A DNA stretch of 53,388 bases, from positions 1 to 53,388 of the forward strand of contig JAFMIZ010000008.1 in NCBI GenBank assembly GCA_017853715.1, given 5' to 3'. This document shows positions 1-9,103 of the stretch, piece after piece. Position 1 is the first letter of the stretch. Each line of letters begins with the position of its first letter. The position numbers and the translations under genes are program-made. The notes under the pieces are model-generated. The model saw only the letters and a program-made list of their open reading frames with translations, was not told the origin of the DNA and ran no database searches. Origin of the DNA: Pedosphaera sp. (GTDB lineage: Bacteria > Verrucomicrobiota > Verrucomicrobiia > Limisphaerales > DSYF01).

Positions 1-1
1 T

Positions 2-682
2 CCAATCCTCGACAAATGGTATGAACAGGACCGGCTCCAGAAGATCAGTTACCACCAGGATCACGGCGAAGGTTACGATGGTTATCACGTCGGCAACACG
101 CGCGGTTGTGGCGGGCTGGGACTGTGGGTGGATGGCACGCTCGTCACCTCCGACACCTACCTTGAGGCGGAGATCCTCTGGACCAAACCAGACCTGGCAG
201 AGTTCAAGACGGTTCATCAATACCCGGTGAAGGTGGGCGGCAAAACCGTCTATGAGAATCGCATCACCCGGCTGCATCTGGGTAAACGGCTCTTTGAAGC
301 GGACAGCTTCTTTTCGCACACGTTCGGGCGGGCCGCGAAGCCGCTCATGGATTTTCCGCACGAAATCGCCATTGGCCTGGTGACGCAGAACAAGGGTGCG
401 CAGATCCAGTTCCTGCCGGAGCAGGGGATCGCATCAGTTTATGAACAACTCGACGGCAAGGGCCTCGGGACGGGGGTGATCGTTCCGGCGGCGATGTTTC
501 TGCGCAGTGCCGAACTGCCCGCCGAGGACAAGCCGGGCAAGAATGCCCAAGCACTCGTGATCACCAAACCGGATGCCAAGGGACATGTCGTCCATCGTGC
601 AGGCTTTGCGTGGGCGGGCGACGGCGAAATCACCAACGCCAAGCAGTGGTCGACGTATCTGTCCGGACAAGTCCGCAAATAG
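2..682 (+). CDS. DUF4861 family protein, 3' part (5' end outside window)
   Basis: The reading frame is open from the first bases, so the gene begins upstream and only the last 226 residues are present. The segment with D20-H21-G22-E23-G24, followed by a V-G-x-T-R-G-C-G-G-x-G-x-W run (residues 30-42), matches what I know of the DUF4861 family. These are secreted or periplasmic proteins that often sit in pectin and rhamnogalacturonan utilisation loci; no reaction is firmly assigned. The downstream neighbours, a sulfatase-mutarotase fusion and a GH78 rhamnosidase in the same orientation, fit a role in rhamnose-containing glycan breakdown. A GTG at 128 could be miscalled as the start, but the conserved motif lies upstream of it. 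Confidence 0.75.
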   Translation, partial: PILDKWYEQDRLQKISYHQDHGEGYDGYHVGNTRGCGGLGLWVDGTLVTSDTYLEAEILWTKPDLAEFKTVHQYPVKVGGKTVYENRITRLHLGKRLFEADSFFSHTFGRAAKPLMDFPHEIAIGLVTQNKGAQIQFLPEQGIASVYEQLDGKGLGTGVIVPAAMFLRSAELPAEDKPGKNAQALVITKPDAKGHVVHRAGFAWAGDGEITNAKQWSTYLSGQVRK

Positions 683-803
683 CTCCAGGCCGCAGGATCC
701 TCAGGCAATCGCGCACTTTGACCGGCCGGGTGGCTTTTGGAATTCCGGTCGGGAAGAGCTGATCTGAATGGCGGGATGGCAAGCTGTGGAAAGGAAACTT
801 TTG

Positions 804-2831
804 ATGAAAACCAAGGTCATGATGCAGTTAATCCTTTGCGCTGGCATGGGGAGCCTGATGGTGTCGGCGGCCGCTGCGCCGGTCACGAAGCCCAACCTTC
901 TGATCATCGTCGCCGATGACATGGGCTGGTCGGACGTGGGCTGTTACGGCGGGGAAATCCAGACGCCGAACCTGGACAAGCTGGCGGCAAACGGCCTGCG
1001 CTTCACGCAGTTTTACAACACCTCGCGGTGCTGGTCGTCGCGCGCTTCGATTCTCACCGGCCATTATCCCCAGGCGGTGCGGCGCGATCTGCTGCCCGAG
1101 GTGGATCGCGGTGAATACGGCATGTTCGGTCCGATCAGTGGCGCGAACGGTGTCCGTCCGCGGTGGGCGCAGATGTTGCCCGCGTATTTGCGGCCGCTCG
1201 GGTATCGCAATTATCACTCCGGCAAGTGGCACCTGGACGGCGACCGTCTGCCCGCGGGATTTGACCGGTCTTACTCGCTCGAGGACCACAACCGATTCTT
1301 CAGTCCGCAAAATCACCTGGAGGACGATGTGAAACTGCCGCCGGTCGAACCGGGCAGCGGCTACTACGCCACGCGGTTCATCGCCGACCACGCGATCAAG
1401 TGCCTCAAAGAACACGCGGCGAAGCACGCCGATCAACCGTTCTTTGAATACCTCTGTTTCACCGCGCCGCATTTCCCGCTTCAGGCGTTGCCCGAAGACA
1501 TCGCCCTCTACAAGGATCGCTACAAAGCCGGCTGGGACGTGATCCGCAAAGAGCGCCACGCGCGCATGAAAGAGATGGGACTGGTGAATTGCAACCTGCC
1601 TCCGCTTGAGCCGGACGTGCTGCCGCGCTGGAATCTCACCGATGCCGAGATGCACAGCCAGATCAGCAGCAACGAGCTGGCCCGCGCCGTCGCGTGGGAC
1701 AGCCTCACGCCGGGGCAGCAGGAATTTCAGGCGGAAAAGATGGCCATCCACGCAGCGATGATTCATCGCATGGATATCGAGATTGGACGCGTGCTGGACC
1801 AGCTCCGGGAGATGGGTCAGCTCGACAACACGCTGGTGCTTTTCGTCTCCGACAACGGGGCGAGTTCGGAGCAAATTCTGCGCGGCGACGGCAACGATCC
1901 CGCCGCGCCGCCGGGTTCGGCCAAGTCATATCTTGGCCTCGGCTCGGGGTGGTCGAGCGCGGCGAACACGCCTTTCCGCCTTCACAAGTCGTGGACGCAC
2001 GAAGGCGGCATCACCACGCCGCTCATAGCGACCTGGCCCGCGGGCATCAAGGCGCGGGGTGAACTGCGCCGCGACCCGGGGCACTTGATCGATTTCGTGC
2101 CGACCGTTCTGGAACTGACCGGGGCGAGCCTGCCCGCGGAGGTGGCCGGATTGCCCGTGCCGCCGTTGCCGGGCAAGAGTCTCGTGCCGGCGTTCGCAAA
2201 GGATGGTGTGTTGCCGCGTGACCTGCTGTGGTTCCATCACGACGGTCATCGCGCTGTGCGCGTGGGTGACTGGAAACTGGTGTCGCGCGACGAGCGTCCG
2301 TGGGAGCTCTACCATCTGGCCAAGGACCGCGGCGAAACCAAGGATCTCGCCGCCAAGAATCCACAGAAAGTGATGGAACTCGAACTGGCATGGCTGAAGG
2401 AAGCGGAGGTGTTGCGACGTCTGGCGATGCAGGATTTGCCGGCGACGAAGGCGGTTCCGGCGGTTGATCCGAATGCCAAAAAGCCCAGCAGCGCCCCGGA
2501 GGCCGCCGCACCGGCCGCCACGATCATGGCCGCCAGGCTCAAGCTGAAGCCGGGCATGGGGGAAGAGTACAAGAAACGGCATGACGCCATCTGGCCGGAG
2601 TTGTCGCAAGCCCTCCGCGCCGCCGGGATCAGCGACTTCACCATTTTTCTCGACGAGGCCACCGGCGATTTGTTCGCTGTGCGAACGGTCGCGGCAAACA
2701 ACACCGCCGCCGAATTGCGCAAGAGCGAGATCATGCGCAAGTGGTGGGATCACATGGCCGACATCATGGAAGTGAACCCGGACAACTCACCGGTCAGCGT
2801 GCCGCTCAAGCAGGTGTTCCATCAGGATTGA
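804..2831 (+). CDS. Secreted S1-family sulfatase fused to an L-rhamnose mutarotase domain
   Basis: The 675-residue protein has two domains. Residues 1-25 form a signal peptide ending in AAA-AP. Residues 30 to about 530 are a type I sulfatase, with metal ligands D38-D39, the formylglycine site C76-W-S-S-R80, an HSGKWH motif, D350-N351 and H394-K395. An Ala/Pro-rich linker leads to residues 575-675, which match RhaM of E. coli (104 aa): the catalytic His is H593 in the RRH-like segment before IWPEL, followed by a WW pair and the N-P-D-N-S-P-V-S run. Predicted roles are sulfate ester hydrolysis plus alpha/beta interconversion of L-rhamnose outside the cytoplasm. The start at 804 is chosen for its AAGGA at 791-795 and the signal peptide; an in-frame ATG at 768 adds 12 unconvincing residues. 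The GH78 gene follows after 100 bp. Confidence 0.88.
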   Translation: MKTKVMMQLILCAGMGSLMVSAAAAPVTKPNLLIIVADDMGWSDVGCYGGEIQTPNLDKLAANGLRFTQFYNTSRCWSSRASILTGHYPQAVRRDLLPEVDRGEYGMFGPISGANGVRPRWAQMLPAYLRPLGYRNYHSGKWHLDGDRLPAGFDRSYSLEDHNRFFSPQNHLEDDVKLPPVEPGSGYYATRFIADHAIKCLKEHAAKHADQPFFEYLCFTAPHFPLQALPEDIALYKDRYKAGWDVIRKERHARMKEMGLVNCNLPPLEPDVLPRWNLTDAEMHSQISSNELARAVAWDSLTPGQQEFQAEKMAIHAAMIHRMDIEIGRVLDQLREMGQLDNTLVLFVSDNGASSEQILRGDGNDPAAPPGSAKSYLGLGSGWSSAANTPFRLHKSWTHEGGITTPLIATWPAGIKARGELRRDPGHLIDFVPTVLELTGASLPAEVAGLPVPPLPGKSLVPAFAKDGVLPRDLLWFHHDGHRAVRVGDWKLVSRDERPWELYHLAKDRGETKDLAAKNPQKVMELELAWLKEAEVLRRLAMQDLPATKAVPAVDPNAKKPSSAPEAAAPAATIMAARLKLKPGMGEEYKKRHDAIWPELSQALRAAGISDFTIFLDEATGDLFAVRTVAANNTAAELRKSEIMRKWWDHMADIMEVNPDNSPVSVPLKQVFHQD

Positions 2832-2931
2832 GTGGTGAAGTATCTTTGCCCGGTCGAAGTGATTTAGCGGCGACATCCCGGCCCGGACAAGTTAGCAATC
2901 CAGATCGCGCAGAATTTTACCGGACAGCAAA

Positions 2932-5553
2932 ATGAACAGAACCGTACTGCTGACCTTGATCACCGCAGCCTCCACCAGTCTGGCCGTCGCCGGAGGCAGG
3001 GCCCATTCGTTGACTGTGGGCGATGGGTTTGAAACCCCGATTGGATTTCACGATGCGACGCCGACGTTCTCCTGGAAGTTGCCGCCGGGCGTGGCCAAGC
3101 AGACCGCTTATCGCATCGAAGTCCGGGGTGAGGGAGTGCAGTGGGACAGCGGTTGGGTCGAGTCCGACCAGTCGGTGTTTGTGCCATATGGCGGCGAGCC
3201 GTTGGGTGCGCGGCAGCAACTGGCCTGGCGGGTCGACTATCGCGATGAAAAGGGGAGGGCCCCCGGCTGGAGCAAGCCGTCCCCGGTCGAGCTAGGACTG
3301 CTTTCCGCCAGTGACTGGAAAGCGAAGTGGATCCGACCGGACCAAGCCAGCGACCTCAGGAACGAGCCGGTTGCCTATTTGCGCCGGGAATTCCCGGTGA
3401 CGGCCAAAGTGGAGAAGGCCCGGCTTTATGTCACCGCACGCGGCCTGTTCGAGGTGCATCTCAATGGTGCGAAAGTCGGCTCTGATGCCTTCACGCCCGG
3501 TTGGACCTCCTACTCCAACCGGATCGACACATTGACCTACGATGTGACGCAGCAACTGGCCAAGGGCGGCAACGCCATCGGTGTGATGCTGGGAACAGGA
3601 TGGTATGCCGGGCGCCTGGGCTGGATGCACGAGAAGGGGTTGTTCGGTCGTCACCCGGAGTTGCTGATGCAACTGGAGATCGTTTATCGCGATGGAACGC
3701 GGCAAACGGTGCTTTCCGACGAGCAATGGCGGGCAACCTTCGACGGGCCGATCCGCGGCTCCAGCATCTATGATGGTGAAACCTATGATGCGCGCCGGGA
3801 AATGCCGGGCTGGGACAGGGTCGGCTTTGATGATTCCGCGTGGGGCAAAGTGAGGGCCAACCCCGAACTGGGTGCGGCGCGCCTGACGCCCAAGCCATTC
3901 CCGACCGTGAAGGTGACGGAGGAACTGCGGCCAGTGGCGGTCACCGAGCCGTCGCCCGGACGGTTTGTGTTTGATCTGGGGCAGAACATGGTCGGGTGGG
4001 TCGGGCTTTCGCTGCCCGGGGTGAAGGACCAGACCGTTCAGATTCGCTTCGCGGAAATGCTCAACCCCGACGGCACGATCTACACGACCAACTACCGGTC
4101 GGCCAAATCAACCGACCGCTACACGGCGGCCAAAACCGGGACGTTTCATTGGCAACCCACCTTCACCTTTCATGGCTTTCGCTACGTGGAGGTTTCCGGT
4201 CTGGCCGAAGGGACGAAGCCGAAGAAGAGCGCGGTCAAGGGGCTGGCGCTGCGCTCGGGCATTCCAAAGATCGGCAAGTTTGAATCCTCGCACCAGAAAT
4301 TGAACCGGTTGCAGAGCAACATCTCGTGGGGGCAGCGCGGGAACTTTTTGGAGGTTCCCACCGACTGCCCGCAGCGCGACGAGCGGCTGGGTTGGACCGG
4401 CGATGCGCAGGCGTTCTGTTCGACCGCCATGTTCAATCATGACTGCCTCGCCTTCTTCAAGAGTTGGCTTGGTTCAATGCGGGACGATCAACTGCCGGCG
4501 GGGCAAATCCCCCATGTCATCCCCGATGTGTTGCATCAGGGTGGCAGTCCGGGTTGGATGGATGCGGCGACGATCATTCCGTGGGAAGTCTATCAGCGCA
4601 CGGGCGACCAGGAAGTGCTGGCCGACAACTATTCCATGATGGAAAAGCTGGTGGGCTATTACCGCAGCCGCGCGAAGAATGATTTGATCCCCAAGATGGG
4701 CGGATTCGGTGACTGGCTTCAGCCTCATGCCAAAGGAACAAGCGGCGACACGCCGAGGGAACTGCTGGGCACGGCCTTCTATGCGCAAGCCTCGCGGATC
4801 CTGGCTGGCACGGCGGGGCTGCTTGGAAAACCGGACGACGCCAAGAAATATCAGGCTGAAGCCGAGGCGGTGAGCGCTGCGTTCGGGAAGCACTATTTTG
4901 GTGCGGATGGCAGATTGCAAAACGCGCCGGAAACGCAGACGGCTTACATTCTCGCGCTGCATTTCAAGCTTGTTCCCCCGGATCTTGTCACGCAGGCCGA
5001 GGCGAACCTGCTGCGCTTGATCGACGAGGCCGGCGGTCATTTGCGGACGGGATTTCTCGGCACGCCCTACCTTGCCCAGGTGCTGGACAAGGCCGGCCGT
5101 CCGGAGGTCGCGTATTCGCTGCTCTTCAAGGAAACCTATCCCTCGTGGTTCTATTCCATCAATCAGGGAGCGACCACGATGTGGGAACGGTGGGACAGTT
5201 ATACCAAGGAGAAAGGATTCCATCCCGAGGGCATGAACTCCTTCAATCACTACGCCTACGGGGCGATCGGCCAATGGATGTATGAGCGCGTGGCGGGGCT
5301 CGCGCCTGATCCGGCGCACCCCGGTTACAAACACTTCTTCGTCCGGCCAATGATGGGCGGACCGCTCACCTCCGCCCGCGCCGAGCTTGAGACCGCGTAT
5401 GGCAAGGCGTCGTGCGGTTGGAAGCTGGCCGGGAAAACCGTGCAGCTGGAAGTGGAGGTCCCTCCGAACACCACGGCAACCATTGAATTTCCCAACGGCC
5501 GCAAACCCGAACCGGTCGGAGCTGGGAAACACCGTTTCAGATTGAAGCGGTGA
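2932..5553 (+). CDS. GH78 alpha-L-rhamnosidase, secreted
   Basis: The 873-residue protein begins with a signal peptide (about residues 1-20, ending near AVAGG). It shows the Bac_rhamnosid layout: an N-terminal Ig-like domain, a lectin-like beta-sandwich domain with GTGWYAGRLGW, a beta domain, and the (alpha/alpha)6 catalytic barrel. The family motif D478-C-P-Q-R-D-E484-R-L-G-W-T-G-D491 carries the probable general acid E484, and E752 in MWERW is the likely general base. It should remove terminal alpha-L-rhamnose from oligo- or polysaccharides in the periplasm or outside the cell. The preceding gene carries a rhamnose mutarotase domain, which supports rhamnose as the shared substrate. The Shine-Dalgarno signal is poor. 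A small hairpin at about 5564-5578 follows the stop but lacks a T tract. Confidence 0.93.
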   Translation: MNRTVLLTLITAASTSLAVAGGRAHSLTVGDGFETPIGFHDATPTFSWKLPPGVAKQTAYRIEVRGEGVQWDSGWVESDQSVFVPYGGEPLGARQQLAWRVDYRDEKGRAPGWSKPSPVELGLLSASDWKAKWIRPDQASDLRNEPVAYLRREFPVTAKVEKARLYVTARGLFEVHLNGAKVGSDAFTPGWTSYSNRIDTLTYDVTQQLAKGGNAIGVMLGTGWYAGRLGWMHEKGLFGRHPELLMQLEIVYRDGTRQTVLSDEQWRATFDGPIRGSSIYDGETYDARREMPGWDRVGFDDSAWGKVRANPELGAARLTPKPFPTVKVTEELRPVAVTEPSPGRFVFDLGQNMVGWVGLSLPGVKDQTVQIRFAEMLNPDGTIYTTNYRSAKSTDRYTAAKTGTFHWQPTFTFHGFRYVEVSGLAEGTKPKKSAVKGLALRSGIPKIGKFESSHQKLNRLQSNISWGQRGNFLEVPTDCPQRDERLGWTGDAQAFCSTAMFNHDCLAFFKSWLGSMRDDQLPAGQIPHVIPDVLHQGGSPGWMDAATIIPWEVYQRTGDQEVLADNYSMMEKLVGYYRSRAKNDLIPKMGGFGDWLQPHAKGTSGDTPRELLGTAFYAQASRILAGTAGLLGKPDDAKKYQAEAEAVSAAFGKHYFGADGRLQNAPETQTAYILALHFKLVPPDLVTQAEANLLRLIDEAGGHLRTGFLGTPYLAQVLDKAGRPEVAYSLLFKETYPSWFYSINQGATTMWERWDSYTKEKGFHPEGMNSFNHYAYGAIGQWMYERVAGLAPDPAHPGYKHFFVRPMMGGPLTSARAELETAYGKASCGWKLAGKTVQLEVEVPPNTTATIEFPNGRKPEPVGAGKHRFRLKR

Positions 5554-5719
5554 CTGGAGGTGCAGGCGGCTCCCTGCAAGTGACAGGGGAATGTGGGAGC
5601 TTCAGTCTGGCGCACCTGCCCATTCCGCCGCCTCGGCAAAACAGTATCCCGCATGAGGGATGCTGCAGCCCGCCGAATCTGGATTTGTATTTGGCCGCGC
5701 ATCCACTAGGTTCACCCCC

Positions 5720-6532
5720 ATGTTGCTGGATTTCATCAAGATGAACGGGGCGGGGAACGACTTCGTGCTGTTTGATAATCGCTCCCGCGCGACCCAACTT
5801 TCCGTCGAACAAATCGTCCGTCTGTGCGACCGCCATCGCGGTGTGGGCGCCGACGGCGTGATTGGCCTGATTCCCTGCGAGTCCGGCAGGGCGGATTGGG
5901 CCTGGCAGTTTTGGAACAGCGACGGCAGCGTGGCCGAGATGTGCGGCAACGGCGCGCGTTGCTTTGCGCGTTACATCCAGCGCATGACCGGTCATCCCGC
6001 GCAGACGAGTTTCGAAACGGTGGCGGGTGTGATCTCCGCCGAGTTTCGGGGTGAGTTGGTCAGCGTCAACCTGACGGAGCCCAAGGACGAACGGCTCAAC
6101 ATCAAGGTGCCGCTCAAGTCGGCGGGCGACACGGTGATCCACTCCATCAATACCGGTGTTCCGCACGCGGTGATTTATGTGCCTGATGCCGACAAGGCAT
6201 TGCTGGGCACGGTGGGGCCGGAAGTGCGGCGGCATGCGGAGTTCGGTCCGCGCGGAACCAACGTGAACTTCGTTCAAGTGCTCGGGCCGGGCAGCATCCG
6301 TGTCCGCACGTTCGAACGCGGGGTGGAAGGTGAGACCTTGGCCTGCGGCACGGGCGTGAGCGCGGCGGCGTTGATTTCAGCGCGCGTGCACAAGTTCACG
6401 TCGCCCGTGAAGGTCCGCGTGCAGGGCGGCGATGATCTCGAGGTCAGCTTCAAGGACAACGGGGCCGGGTTCACCGATGTGCGGCTGCTTGGTCCGGCCG
6501 ACTTCTGTTTCTACGGGCGCCTGGAGATTTGA
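5720..6532 (+). CDS. dapF: Diaminopimelate epimerase
   Basis: The 270-residue protein converts LL- to meso-diaminopimelate for lysine and peptidoglycan synthesis in the cytoplasm. The N-terminus reads FIKMNGAGNDFV as in the family, and the two catalytic cysteines are visible: C75 in EMCGNGARC and C209 in LACGTGVSA. Length is typical. An upstream in-frame start at 5660 would add 20 residues with no family match, so the ATG at 5720 is chosen. It heads a dapF-dapA-dapB cluster in one orientation; the 75-bp gaps suggest either one operon or closely spaced units. Confidence 0.97.
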   Translation: MLLDFIKMNGAGNDFVLFDNRSRATQLSVEQIVRLCDRHRGVGADGVIGLIPCESGRADWAWQFWNSDGSVAEMCGNGARCFARYIQRMTGHPAQTSFETVAGVISAEFRGELVSVNLTEPKDERLNIKVPLKSAGDTVIHSINTGVPHAVIYVPDADKALLGTVGPEVRRHAEFGPRGTNVNFVQVLGPGSIRVRTFERGVEGETLACGTGVSAAALISARVHKFTSPVKVRVQGGDDLEVSFKDNGAGFTDVRLLGPADFCFYGRLEI

Positions 6533-6607
6533 GCCTTTTTGGTCATGGAATTGCACTCGCCAAGCAGGCGATTTCTTGCAGACTGTCGGCCCTGATTTTC
6601 AGGAATC

Positions 6608-7486
6608 ATGTTTACCGGAACCTATACTGCGATTGTTACCCCGTTCAAGAACGGCAAGATCGATGAAGTCGCGCTGGCCAGGCTGGTGCGTTTGCAGATC
6701 AAAGGTGGCGTGGAAGGCATCGTGCCCGTGGGCACCACCGGCGAATCGCCGACGCTCGATTACGATGAGCACATCCGCGTCGTCGAACTCGTGGTTCAAG
6801 CCGCGGCGGGCAAAGTCAAAGTGCTGGCCGGCACGGGGGGGAACTCCACCAAGGAAGCGGTCTACCTCACCAAGCGCGCCGAAGCTGCTGGTGCGGATGG
6901 ATCGTTGCAGGTCGCGCCCTACTACAACAAGCCGTCGCAGGAGGGGGTGTTCCAGCACTTCCGCGAAGTGGCGCGGGCCACGAGACTGCCCATCGTGCTT
7001 TACAGCATCCCTGGCCGCTGCGGCATTGAGATCGGCATCGAGACGACCAGACGTCTCGCGGGCGCCTGCCCGAACATCGTTGGCATCAAGGAGGCCGGCG
7101 GCAATGCTGATCGCGTCAGCCAATTGCGGGCCGCGTGCGGGCCAAAGTTTGAAATCTTGAGCGGCGATGATTCGTTGACGCTGCCGTTCATGGCCGTCGG
7201 CGCGCAAGGCGTCATCAGCGTGGCATCCAACGTCATTCCGAAGCAGGTCTCCGATATGGTGCGTGCGTTTGCGAAGGGCGACGTCAAAACGGCGCAGCGT
7301 CTGCACGCGAAGTATTATCCCGTGTTCAAGGATTTGTTCATCGAGACCAACCCGGTGCCCACCAAGGCCGCGCTGGCGATGATGGGGCTGATGGATGGGT
7401 CCGTGCGGTTGCCGCTGGTGCCCATGGCGGATGCCAACCGCGCCAGACTGGCCGACGTCCTCAAGGGCTGCGGGATTTTGAAGTGA
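6608..7486 (+). CDS. dapA: 4-Hydroxy-tetrahydrodipicolinate synthase
   Basis: This 292-residue class I aldolase condenses pyruvate with aspartate semialdehyde, the first committed step of the diaminopimelate/lysine pathway. The Schiff-base lysine K161 lies in GIKEAGG at exactly the E. coli position. Y132 in LYSIPGRCG and T43-T44 in VGTTGES complete the proton relay. The usual YNVPxRTG is YSIPGRCG here, a mild variation. An AGGA lies at 6601-6604, close to the ATG. It sits between dapF and dapB. Confidence 0.97.
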   Translation: MFTGTYTAIVTPFKNGKIDEVALARLVRLQIKGGVEGIVPVGTTGESPTLDYDEHIRVVELVVQAAAGKVKVLAGTGGNSTKEAVYLTKRAEAAGADGSLQVAPYYNKPSQEGVFQHFREVARATRLPIVLYSIPGRCGIEIGIETTRRLAGACPNIVGIKEAGGNADRVSQLRAACGPKFEILSGDDSLTLPFMAVGAQGVISVASNVIPKQVSDMVRAFAKGDVKTAQRLHAKYYPVFKDLFIETNPVPTKAALAMMGLMDGSVRLPLVPMADANRARLADVLKGCGILK

Positions 7487-7561
7487 CCAGCGCATGGGGC
7501 CTGTTCCTTTCGGCAACACCCTCATGCGACATGCCAGAAGGAACACGCGATACGTTTCCAC

Positions 7562-8296
7562 ATGACCAAAATAATCATCAACGGGGCGAAAGGGCGGATG
7601 GGGCAGGCGTTGCTTGCCTGCGCCGCGCGGATTCCTGAGGTCGAAATCGTTGGGGCCGTGGATCAGGGCGACGATTTGGGCGCGATCATCACCGAGGCCG
7701 ACGCGGTCATCGAGTTCAGTTTTCACAATGCCACACCCGGCGTCGCCAAGCTCTGCGCGCAGCACCAGAAAGCGCTGGTGGTTGGCACCACAGGGCACGC
7801 GCCCGGGGAGAAGGCGGCCATCACTGCGTTCCAGTCGCAGATCCCGTTGGTCATGGCGACGAATTTCTCCACAGGCGTGAATACGCTGTTCTGGTTGACG
7901 CGCAAGGCCGCGGAGATTCTTGGTCCCGGCTTTGATCTCGAAGTGGTGGAGATGCATCATCGTCTGAAGAAGGACGCCCCCAGCGGCACCGCAACCACGC
8001 TGTTGGAGATTCTGGGGGATGTGCGCAAGGTGCAACTGCAGGAGGAGTTGCGGCATGGCCGCAAGGGAATCACGGGCGAGCGCACCGACTCGGAGATCGG
8101 TGTTCACGCCATCCGTGGCGGCGATGTCGTGGGCGACCACACGGTTATCTTCGCAGCCAACGGTGAGCGGGTGGAACTGACCCACAAGGCATCGAGTCGC
8201 GAGACCTTTGCCAATGGTGCTTTGCGGGCGGCGCTCTGGGCGGTGAAGCAGAAACCCGGGCTTTACGACATGCAGGATGTGTTGGGCTTGAAGTAA
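7562..8296 (+). CDS. dapB: 4-Hydroxy-tetrahydrodipicolinate reductase
   Basis: The 244-residue NAD(P)H-dependent reductase follows DapA in the pathway. The N-terminal nucleotide-binding loop is NGAKGRMG (residues 7-14). The substrate site EMHHRLKKDAPSGTA contains H132 and K136, equivalent to E. coli H159 and K163. The protein is shorter than the E. coli enzyme (273 aa), mainly in the Rossmann half. The dapA-dapB gap holds an inverted repeat (7502-7509 with 7538-7545) that could fold in the leader. The stop codon lies one base before folK, so the two are probably cotranscribed. Confidence 0.96.
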   Translation: MTKIIINGAKGRMGQALLACAARIPEVEIVGAVDQGDDLGAIITEADAVIEFSFHNATPGVAKLCAQHQKALVVGTTGHAPGEKAAITAFQSQIPLVMATNFSTGVNTLFWLTRKAAEILGPGFDLEVVEMHHRLKKDAPSGTATTLLEILGDVRKVQLQEELRHGRKGITGERTDSEIGVHAIRGGDVVGDHTVIFAANGERVELTHKASSRETFANGALRAALWAVKQKPGLYDMQDVLGLK

Positions 8297-8297
8297 G

Positions 8298-8804
8298 ATG
8301 GACGCAGTGGAGCCAGTTGAAGCGTTCGTCGCACTAGGCTCCAATCTCGGCGACTCGCTGGAAATCATCCAACAAGCCTTCGGCTGGCTGCAGGGACTTT
8401 CGCAGGCTCCCGTTCGTCGCTCTTCGATTTGGCGCAGTGCCCCGGTGGATTGTCCGCCAGGCTCGCCGGACTTCATCAATGCCGTGGCCGGGCTGATTCC
8501 AAACCGTGGCGAAACGCCGGAGTCATTGTTGGTCAAGCTGAAGGAACTGGAAGTCGAGTTCGGCCGCCGTCCCAAGATGGTTCTGAACGAGCCCCGCCCC
8601 TTGGACCTGGACCTGATCGCCTTTGGCGGCGAGTTGCGCGGATCAGGTGGGTTGATCCTTCCTCACCCACGGGCGCATCTGCGTGCATTTGTGCTGCTTC
8701 CGCTGTCGGAGATAGCGCCCGCACTGATTCTCCCCGGGCAAACAGCATCTGTTTCCCAACTTTCTTCCCGTATTCTTGACGGATCCGTCTCCCGATTATC
8801 CTGA
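8298..8804 (+). CDS. folK: 2-Amino-4-hydroxy-6-hydroxymethyldihydropteridine pyrophosphokinase (HPPK)
   Basis: The 168-residue cytoplasmic enzyme transfers pyrophosphate from ATP to 6-hydroxymethyl-dihydropterin in folate synthesis. It carries ALGSNLGD (residues 12-19), the central FxNAVAG segment, and the Mg-binding RPLDLDL motif with D103 and D105, followed by PHPRxHxRAFVLxPLxEIAP. Its length is normal. It starts one base after the dapB stop, so translational coupling with dapB is likely. Confidence 0.95.
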   Translation: MDAVEPVEAFVALGSNLGDSLEIIQQAFGWLQGLSQAPVRRSSIWRSAPVDCPPGSPDFINAVAGLIPNRGETPESLLVKLKELEVEFGRRPKMVLNEPRPLDLDLIAFGGELRGSGGLILPHPRAHLRAFVLLPLSEIAPALILPGQTASVSQLSSRILDGSVSRLS

Positions 8805-9069
8805 TTCACGGGACCGCTCGTGGACCTCCACGGACTTTGAATCACTTGCATGCGTGGGCCCCTTGCGCAATGTCAACGCTCGTTCGGCGGTCTGTTGAAA
8901 CTTGATTTTAAACCCGCTGGGAATACGCAGGGAGTTCGTCCCAAGAAGACCATGGCGGCAGTGTTGGCGTCGTCGGGCCTCGCAAGCCGCCCGGCAATGC
9001 GCCCATCAACAACGGCCCGGGAACGGGTCCCGACAATCCTGGCGATCAGGGCGGGCCGATAAATAGCGC
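8805..9069. other. Intergenic stretch with a possible coding remnant
   Basis: No convincing gene lies between folK and the recombinase. On the plus strand, 8912-9076 is open without an ATG and reads as a Gly/Pro/Asn/Asp-rich tail (for example PGNAPINNGPGTGPDNPG). This could be the last remnant of a decayed secreted or linker-rich protein, or chance in G+C-rich DNA. Confidence 0.3.
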
Positions 9070-9097
9070 TTGCTGACTTGGCGTTGCACCCGACAAT
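9070..9097 (+). promoter_or_regulatory. Promoter-like element before the recombinase gene
   Basis: TTGCTG at 9070-9075 is followed after 16 bp by GACAAT at 9092-9097, and the GTG start is at 9104. The mRNA would be leaderless or nearly so. It fits the TTGnnn-N16/17 pattern seen before several other genes in the window. Confidence 0.4.
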
Positions 9098-9103
9098 CCG
9101 GGG

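Noticed and set aside
6599-8575. Long minus-strand open frame of 658 codons opposite dapA-dapB-folK
   Set aside because: It is the mirror of three well-supported genes in G+C-rich DNA, shows no recognisable domain and crosses gene boundaries. The same reasoning excludes the long antisense frames at 828-1874, 26515-27975, 40728-42092 and 47715-49547.
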